Assembly: GCF_964340395.1 (NCBI RefSeq)
Contig: NC_135552.1
Span: 2,645,517-2,709,516, forward strand
Reading direction: 5' to 3'
Length of the DNA stretch: 64,000 nucleotides
DNA from: Glandiceps talaboti
Taxonomy: Eukaryota; Hemichordata; Enteropneusta; Spengelidae
Shown here: piece after piece, positions 57,268 to 64,000 of the stretch
How the letters are laid out: each line of letters starts with the position of its first letter
Position numbering within the stretch: the stretch's first letter is position 1
Notes under the pieces: model-generated
The model's input: only the letters and a program-made list of their open reading frames with translations
Database searches by the model: none
Told to the model about the DNA's origin: nothing
Position numbers and translations under genes: made by a program

Positions 57268-59526
57268 TTAGAAAGGAGATGAAAAAGCTCTCTGAAATAT
57301 GTGGGTTTTCAAGCGTCTTTTGAAAATGTTAACATTGGGAGAGGTTTTAATGTCCAGGGGTAGAGAGTTCCAAAGTTCAGGAGCTGCTGAAGAGAAGGAG
57401 CGGCGACCATAGGAAACCAGATTCCATTTGGGTGTATGCAGAAGGCATTTATCTGATGAACGAAGAGTGCGTAATGAAGAACGAGGTGTAATTAAGTTCT
57501 TGAGATATTGTGGAGAGATTCCATTTAGGGCTTTATAAGTGAAGAGCAGAAGTTTGAAAACAATACGATGAGATACTGGAAGCCAATGAAGTTGTTTTAG
57601 AATAGGGGTTATGTGTTCGAATTTCCTGGTGCGCGTAATAATCCTAGCTGCCGTATTTTGGGCACGTTGTAAGCGCTGTAAGTGAACGTCAGGCAGACCA
57701 TATAGTAAGGAATTACAATAGTCCAGCTTCGATAATATGACAGCATGGACGAGGGTGGCACAAGAATCTTGAGAGAGGTATTTCCTGATGTGTCCAATTT
57801 TACGAAGGAGGAAGTGAATGGTGCGGCAGGTGGTAATTATGTGTTGTTGAAATGTATAATTGTCATCAAATATGATACCAATGTTTCTCGCAGATGAAGT
57901 AGTTTCAATAACACTTGAACATATGTTGATGGAAGTGAGAGGCAACGGCGAATGATCAAATTTGGAACGAATTAAAATGACTTCTGTCTTAGAATCATTT
58001 AACTTCAGTTTATTTTGCGTCATCCATTTCTTAATATCGTTGACACATTCTTCAATAGAAGATACGGCAGAGGTGGTGTTGGATTTCTTAAAAGACAAGT
58101 ACAGTGCATTATCGTCGGCGAATTGGTGAAACTGAAGTTTATGACGGCGAATGATCTGACCGAGTGGTGAAATATAAATAGTAAACAATAGAGGTCCTAG
58201 GACAGAGCCCTGAGGTACTCCGAACCGTAGCAATTGAGCAAGTGACATTTTCCCATTTACTGTAACTGATTGAAATCTGTCTGTGAGGTATGAGCAAAGC
58301 CATTTAAGAGGAGTTCCTTTGATACCAAGATCTGACAAACGCTTTAGAAGTATTTCGTGATCTATGGTATCAAACGCTGCAGATAAGTCTAATAGAACAA
58401 GAAGAACAATTTCTCCGGAGTCGAGTGCTGTCAGAATATCATTATGTGCAAGGAGAAGTGCTGTTTCGGTACTGTGATGTTGTTTGTAGGCAGATTGAAG
58501 TGGCTCAAATAAAAGGTTATTATTCAAGAAGTCTGTGAGCTGAGCAGCAACTACCTTTTCAAGTAACTTAGACAGAAAAGGTAGATTGGAAATTGGACGA
58601 AAGTTTTTGAGAAATTCCGGATCGAGCGTGGGTTTCTTTATAAGTGGTGTGACAACTGCAGACTTCAATAAATGAGGTACAAAGCCAGATTCGAGTGACA
58701 AATTAATAATACAAGTGATAATCACGAGTAGTTTATCAAGACACAGCTTGACAAATGATGTTGGCAATGGATCTAAACTACTTGACTTGTTTGGTGCACC
58801 CCTGATGATATCGTGAATTTCCTTCTCTGATACTGGTTGAAAACAATCAAGCGATTCCGAAGAGATGACTTCCACATTGCTAAAGTCAACAGCTGATCTT
58901 TGGGCATCTAGACTTGAGCGGATATCAATGATCTTTTGCATGAAAAAATCACAGAAACGGTTACTTAATTCCAGTTCAGATATGTGAGAAGGAATCAAAG
59001 TGTCATTAGGTGATGATGAAATTGATGACAATATTTTGAAGAGAGACTTTTGATCATGTGCATTCTTTTCAATGAGATCTTTGTAGTAGGTCAATTTGGC
59101 GTTGCGGATCAGGAAGTTGACATTTTTACAAGATTCACGATATATTTGTCGGTGAATTTCAAGTTTTGACTTACGCCACTGCTTTTCAGCACAGCGTCTA
59201 TCTTTCTTGGCAACTGCAATGTCAGGTGTGTACCATATGTTACAACCCGGTCTAATAGTAACAACACGCTTTTTTATGGGTGCATGCTTGTCAAGAAGTT
59301 CTCTAAGTTTGGTATCATAAGTATTAACAGCATCACTAAGATCAGACGGTGGATCGGAGAATTCTGTAACGCTGTCAAGATCTTTCAACAAATCTTCAGT
59401 TGAAATTCTTGCAAGTAATTTCTTTTTTGAGTCGACGTGGTTTAGGGAGAGATAACGTGGCAACAACCGGGTTGTGATCAGAGGAACGGAGACCATCCAC
59501 ATGAAGAGATGATATGAGAGAGTCAT
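57268..59526 (-). CDS. LINE reverse transcriptase, intact frame
   Basis: A 752-codon open frame. The true coding part starts about residue 34, where the endonuclease frame should join. Seen motifs (residue): NFRPISNLPFLSKLLEKVV (308-326), motif A LLDLSAAFDTIDH (378-390, catalytic Asp 380), motif B GVPQGSVLGPLLF (436-448), motif C FADD (469-472), LNDSKTEVILI (509-519), and C-terminal FSSAAPELWNSLP (711-723). All catalytic positions are present, with no stop, so this copy is young or the frame has been kept. The protein copies element RNA into DNA at the insertion site. The start codon given by the longest frame lies in the overlap and is probably not used. Confidence 0.88.
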   Translation of the reverse strand: MTLSYHLFMWMVSVPLITTRLLPRYLSLNHVDSKKKLLARISTEDLLKDLDSVTEFSDPPSDLSDAVNTYDTKLRELLDKHAPIKKRVVTIRPGCNIWYTPDIAVAKKDRRCAEKQWRKSKLEIHRQIYRESCKNVNFLIRNAKLTYYKDLIEKNAHDQKSLFKILSSISSSPNDTLIPSHISELELSNRFCDFFMQKIIDIRSSLDAQRSAVDFSNVEVISSESLDCFQPVSEKEIHDIIRGAPNKSSSLDPLPTSFVKLCLDKLLVIITCIINLSLESGFVPHLLKSAVVTPLIKKPTLDPEFLKNFRPISNLPFLSKLLEKVVAAQLTDFLNNNLLFEPLQSAYKQHHSTETALLLAHNDILTALDSGEIVLLVLLDLSAAFDTIDHEILLKRLSDLGIKGTPLKWLCSYLTDRFQSVTVNGKMSLAQLLRFGVPQGSVLGPLLFTIYISPLGQIIRRHKLQFHQFADDNALYLSFKKSNTTSAVSSIEECVNDIKKWMTQNKLKLNDSKTEVILIRSKFDHSPLPLTSINICSSVIETTSSARNIGIIFDDNYTFQQHIITTCRTIHFLLRKIGHIRKYLSQDSCATLVHAVILSKLDYCNSLLYGLPDVHLQRLQRAQNTAARIITRTRKFEHITPILKQLHWLPVSHRIVFKLLLFTYKALNGISPQYLKNLITPRSSLRTLRSSDKCLLHTPKWNLVSYGRRSFSSAAPELWNSLPLDIKTSPNVNIFKRRLKTHIFQRAFSSPF

Positions 59527-60418
59527 TGTTACATATAACTAAATCCAAGGTGTGTCCATGTTTGTGGGTGGGATGTTCAACATACTGAGTGAAGTTGGAG
59601 GAAGTCAGTAGGTCTATAAACTTCCTAGCGTTAGTATCATTTACATCATCCACATGAATGTTAAAGTCACCAGTAAGGACTACATTTGATGGACATGCAG
59701 CATAGTTTTCAATAGTTGAGCCAAACTCACTTAGGAATTTAGTGACTGTCAGCTTATTTTTAGCATTTGGTGGTGGACGATAAACAATAACAACTTTTAG
59801 TGAGACGCCGCCGTATTGAAATGTGGCTTCTGAGGCTTCAAATGTATAAATATGATTAACAGGTTTCCAAGATGTGAGTTTCAAATTTGACTTATAAATA
59901 AGAGCTAAGCCCCCATGGGCAGAACCAGTGGTTGATTTAGCTTTACGGGGAAGGTGTTTGAAATGGTGTGCAATCATTGAAAATAGAATCATCTCCAGAT
60001 TCCCGTAGCCATGACTCTGTAACACAAAATATATCAATGCCCTTTTCATTTTTATTGATTTATTGCCCAATGATTGGACATTCCATGTGGCTAGAGTTAA
60101 AAGACCAGACTTCAAGATTTGGAGGTTAACACGGTCATTTCTTTTAGTTTGTTCTTGAACACTTTTGTTGCGAGACTTCAGTTTACGTGAGCCTCCCCTT
60201 GCTCCTCTGTGGGTTGGAAATCTGGATTGTATTCCTAGTGTTTTGATCGTGAACCAAACATCTTCAGTGCATTTGAGTTTGGCACAATTCTTGTTCAGAT
60301 GTAATAATTCTTGTGTGTTGTAGATTATTGGTTGAGGATAATGATCCAGATGCATGAAAAACAATACAGGCAGCAGAATACTACAATGTAATAGGTGACA
60401 TGAGTCTCTGGATGCCAA
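59429..60418 (-). pseudogene. LINE endonuclease region, frameshifted
   Basis: The 340-codon frame starts upstream of a basic segment (FPTHRGARGGSRKLKSR, about residues 67-83). It has endonuclease motifs TWNVQSL (111-117), VVLTGDFNIHVDD (246-258) and SSDHNPVV (312-319). The essential Glu motif is not in this frame. The +1 frame between about 60050 and 59945 reads EKGIDIFCVTESWLRESGDD before a stop at 59943-59945. So two compensating frameshifts, and perhaps a small deletion before them, have put the TES block out of frame. A third shift in the six-base T run at 59423-59428 (+) separates this frame from the reverse transcriptase. The enzyme would nick target DNA; this copy should be inactive. 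Confidence 0.82.
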
Positions 60419-60454
60419 GGTGTTGATAATTACAATGGTATAAATTACAGTTGT

Positions 60455-61925
60455 AAAGCCAATTTGAATATAAACAATGAGTCAGTATTTACAGGTGGTT
60501 GTCTGCTGGGTGAGATGGCAAGTAGTTGGAATGTAGCAAATGTTCAGCAATGGACTTCAGTTCCAAAACTAGAAACATGGGGGAAGAAATACTGTAACTA
60601 TACTGTGGTGCTCGCCAATATAGTTGATTCAGTACAAGCAGTGTAGTCACTGAACATTCACAAGTCTTCATGGCGTAGAAATAAACCCATAAAAGGCAAT
60701 AGTTGCACAGAATTGGTTGTTTTCAGGAGAGCTGATGTGAGGGGCAGCCGGTTAGGCGCACACTATACTACATTAACAGTCGATTTCAATAGAAATAGAG
60801 GCCAACCTGAAAAAAATGAACTATCGCATGATTAATTTGCAACATATACAAATACTATGAAATGTTTTATGAAAGATAATGAATATTGAACACAATAAAA
60901 AAGTACATAATTATTCGATGATGGTGTTAGATATGTTAATTCAGTAAAGCCAAATGACAAACTAAATGATGATAAAACAATCGACGTGCTCAAACTAAAA
61001 ACTAAACCCAGGATTCAAAACAAAGCATTAGACGGTATATTGTTGATATATGAAATAAATAATAAAAACCCATCAAATGTTCTACTTCGGTATTTATGTT
61101 ATAAAATTCATGAAGTTTCACAATTATTCTCAAATATTATTCTTTTTCAGCCAAGGAAAGGGTAAGTTACCCAGTGAGCCTTGTAACTACGAGTTGATAG
61201 ATGAGTACAGACAAAACTGTTAAATCACGATCATTTTCCGGCTGATTGAAGAAAAATATTGGGAATAACATAATTTAAAGAAAAATTGGTAAAAATAATG
61301 GTGATTTAGAATATTTAGACTCAACACCACTGAACCAGTGACAAAGACACTGGCTGAAGTAACATAGAACGACCAGGGTATATAATCCATATTATAAGCA
61401 CCACTGAACCAGTGACACGGGCTGTTCAAAGCCAACAACTTGAATTGGCTTGTGCATTGTATAATGAATATTATATAAAAATTGGACATTTGCCACATAA
61501 ACATATCATAGGAACTTTAGTCAAATTTCAAAATAAGTCGTTTTTATAAGACGTCAGAGCGGATTTCTGTTGAATTATTCAAAATACGTACTGTTCAAAA
61601 AACAAAATCGTCAAATGTTTTACTTTAAAATATACATGGCATTGCACGATGTATATATTATCATTAAATCGCAAGGATATATATATCTCATAAAGTTATA
61701 TATAATTATATATATTGAGATTGTCGTTCCTACAGACAATTGTTGGAATACAACAGAACATTATGCAATAAGTTATTTTTTCTCATTGATTGCTATTTGC
61801 CTATTGCTGTTAGTGATCTTCTGGCCAACCACAACATGTAATGTGAAGCTTTATAGAACGTTGTAGCATAGCACTCACCGTAGAAAGACCCCCCCCCCCC
61901 TTTCTGCGTTATTGTTTTCTTCCGT
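60455..61925. other. AT-rich stretch: nothing firm
   Basis: CACTGAACCAGTGACA occurs twice (about 61327 and 61402) and is itself palindromic at its core. A C run lies at about 61890-61900. The ORF at 60464-60646 overlaps the likely LINE 5' flank and is not called. Confidence 0.4.
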
Positions 61926-61929
61926 AAGC

Positions 61930-62165
61930 CAATTCAGTCTGCAGATGAAAGGGAAAACACAAAAGTAACTCTTCTTACATTAATTGCCACCAGTGAAGAC
62001 AACTGCAAAACTAACCATGAACAAGCCTATGGCATATGCCCCACATACACTCTTGCTGTAAAGTACTAAATAAAAAGAACAGTAACTGCAATGATAAGTA
62101 GATTGATTAACATTTGTTGAGAATGTAAAAGAAATAATCGCATCGTCGCACCACTTTAGACAACA
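61930..62165 (+). pseudogene. Copy of the unknown coding-like segment at 12811-13050
   Basis: It reads PIQSADERENTK, then NCKTNHEQAYGICPTYTLA and VKY followed by TAA. DNA similarity continues past the stop (AATAAAAAGAACAG, GCATCGTC, CACTTTAGACAAC), so the unit is larger than the coding part. It is joined on the right to the 3' end of the inverted-terminus element (62169-62202). Confidence 0.45.
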
Positions 62166-62168
62166 ATT

Positions 62169-62410
62169 CCCTTATGGGAGGCATTCAGTTTAAATCTGGT
62201 TGTAAGTTGCTATAACTCATTTGGAGTCTGAGTACTTTATATCTAGAGTGATTTTAATGCATAACAAAACTTTTCATTACAACTGGAAGCTATATCAACA
62301 AATTTTATAGGACATATCCGCTTTGTTATGGTTAACGTATGTACTAAATTATATTGAAATTCAAGTATGCATTCTTATGATATATCCTAATTACCGAATA
62401 TCATTAATCA
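62169..62410. mobile_element. Inverted-terminus element fragments, copy E
   Basis: CCCTTATGGGAGGCATTCAG then TTTAAATCTGGTT (62169-62201) is the family 3' end on plus. Next to it, 62205-62410 carries monomers in minus orientation (TATATCAACAAATTTTATAG, ATGTACTAAATTATATTGAA, ATATCCTAATTACCG). Confidence 0.6.
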
Positions 62411-62473
62411 TGCAAACGAAGATCGCATTCAAGCGTGAAACTCTGAGTAACGGCTCCGTACCATAACTTGTGT

Positions 62474-62608
<135 letters not shown>

Positions 62609-62609
62609 G

Positions 62610-64000
62610 CAGGCTTGCAAGGGCTTTATGTTATTACAAGGACAGTATTGAAAAAAACCCATTGTGTTGTGTTGTGTTTATGTAATATATATAACATTTT
62701 TTTATATTATGTTATTTATTTGTTAACATTCAGCCAAACGTTTGCCAAAACAGTGATGGTAATTGATACACGTAGTTTAAAACGTGGTGAATTTTTCATG
62801 CAAAAAAGATCTGAACAGAATATATCTGGCTTCAGTTTCATCTTTTGCATGATAAATGGTTTATGATATTGTAATCCCGACTGAGCAGAATCGTACATTT
62901 GGAAGACAAAAACAAGTGAGTGAACTGAGGGGCATGTACGATTCTAATCAGGTATCGGTTATATGGGTTTGTTAATACCTTGGTTAGCTAGCACTATACT
63001 TAGTAGACATGTACTACAAATCGTTGTCATGTGAAGGCTTTTTTGTTGAAACTCTCACTACCAACAAGATATGATTTCTTATATCGATGACAAGCTTAAG
63101 TATATACGTAAGTATATGCTATGACTAAAGAAAGGGTTAATTGCGTGTCTATAACCTAGACAACGTTAGGGAGCCGTCATCATGTATGACCTTTGGGGGT
63201 GGTAGGAGGAATCGGAGGGGGGGGGGGTTCACTCAAAAATTGCTACTTTAAAGTTGGATTGGGTGGTTGGGGTTTACTCAAAAATTGGGGCGTGAAAGAA
63301 GGGGGCTACTCAAAAGTTTGCTAACACACTGAAGTATAGAACACACGAATACAATAATGCAAGTTAACAACAAACATATCTTATTAACACAGTGTTTCTT
63401 CTGTTGGAATTTTTAAGTGCATATTGCATATACATAACTATCACAATGCATACACATTCGACATATACATGTAGTTTCTGAAGCCAGTACGGTGGAACAT
63501 AACAATCTGTAACACAAATTGATCAGTTATGTTTCATTAAATAAATAATTGCTAGATAAAGTGGTTACGAATAACATGGTTAAAAGAAATAAACAGCTGA
63601 CGCCACACAGGAGGGCAAAGTCTGACCAAATAAGATCAACTCATTAGAATATCTTGGTGCCAGTGAAAGCATACTGGTCAGATACTGGTCAGACTATGAT
63701 ATAGTGACTTATTAATTGGTAAGCTGCCAGAAATAAAGCGCCGACAGTTTTCATTGCACAGATATTTATAAGGTAAAACAAATTGTGTGGTTCCGATTAC
63801 GCTCAATTTTAGAATAGGTGTGGTAGGTAGATTTTTAGAAATTTCTTTTTTTTCATGTGTGAGTGTCTCGTTCAGGTAGTTATGTTTTCCGTTGTTTTCC
63901 ATATGGTATCTGTGTTATTGGTTTCTTCTCATCAGATGTACAGCCATTACAGATTGGAAGGCCAGTTTTATATTCTCTTTTCGAGTTGATGTCAGTCTCC
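62610..64000. other. AT-rich stretch to window end: one G-run repeat, no gene
   Basis: The segment 63165-63320 (GTTAGGGAGCCGTCATCATG, a G run, then three TACTCAAAAATTG-like blocks) belongs to the G/C-run repeat group. No gene is supported. Confidence 0.45.

Larger units (their letters stand above)
57134..60450 (-). mobile_element. Near full-length CR1/L2-like LINE with (AGAT)n tail
   Basis: On the minus strand the order is: N-terminal basic region, AP-type endonuclease, reverse transcriptase, short 3' UTR ending GGCGCTATATAAATTTATT (complement of 57211-57229), then an AGAT tetranucleotide tail (57134-57210). The 5' end is placed near 60450 by loss of coding frame only and may be truncated. 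I found no clear target-site duplication. Elements of this type insert by target-primed reverse transcription and commonly end in short tandem tails. Confidence 0.85.

Noticed and set aside
61139-61170. Microexon-like CCAAGGAAAG between TTTTTCAG and GGTAAGTT near 61150
   Set aside because: Good splice-like motifs, but no neighbouring exon or gene on the plus strand. Such pairs arise by chance.

Overview
The window looks like chromosomal DNA from a metazoan, most likely a marine invertebrate. It is AT-rich, has spliced genes with GT-AG introns and very few genes, and is dominated by minisatellites, microsatellites and fragments of LINEs, SINEs and inverted-repeat elements. The protein evidence fits a bilaterian such as a cephalochordate, hemichordate or lophotrochozoan. 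I cannot decide between these from the sequence.

Positions 34-14331 (+) hold the 3' half of one confident gene, a GALNT11-type polypeptide N-acetylgalactosaminyltransferase. Seven exons join in frame and encode the end of the catalytic domain, including the WGGEN region, plus the C-terminal ricin-type lectin domain. The 5' half lies left of the window. Its introns hold a tRNA-derived SINE, several dispersed repeats, a partial duplication of exon 5 that makes a plausible extra in-frame exon, repeated copies of the exon 5 acceptor region, and a hairpin-forming minisatellite.

From 14.3 to 21.5 kb I see no gene. This stretch has minisatellites with 53-bp and 40-bp units, a foldback element and GACT microsatellites. 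From 21.5 to 22.2 kb, minus-strand coding-like sequence (a terminal exon and a possible preceding exon) abuts a 4.8-kb array of a 28-bp unit (about 172 copies). A 50-residue coding-like minus-strand ORF lies beyond the array near 27.6 kb.

From 28 to 57 kb no convincing host gene is seen. The region holds arrays of 52-bp (about 26 copies), 40-bp (about 50 copies), 51-bp and about 21-bp units, several long dinucleotide and tetranucleotide tracts, copies of an element family with 13-bp inverted termini, and degenerate LINE 3' fragments near 51.0 and 52.3 kb.

From 57.1 to 60.4 kb (-) lies a nearly full CR1/L2-like LINE. Its reverse transcriptase frame is intact, its endonuclease region is frameshifted, and it ends in an (AGAT)n tail. 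The last 3.5 kb is AT-rich with element fragments. I found no CRISPR array, rRNA, confident tRNA gene or bacterial-type operon.
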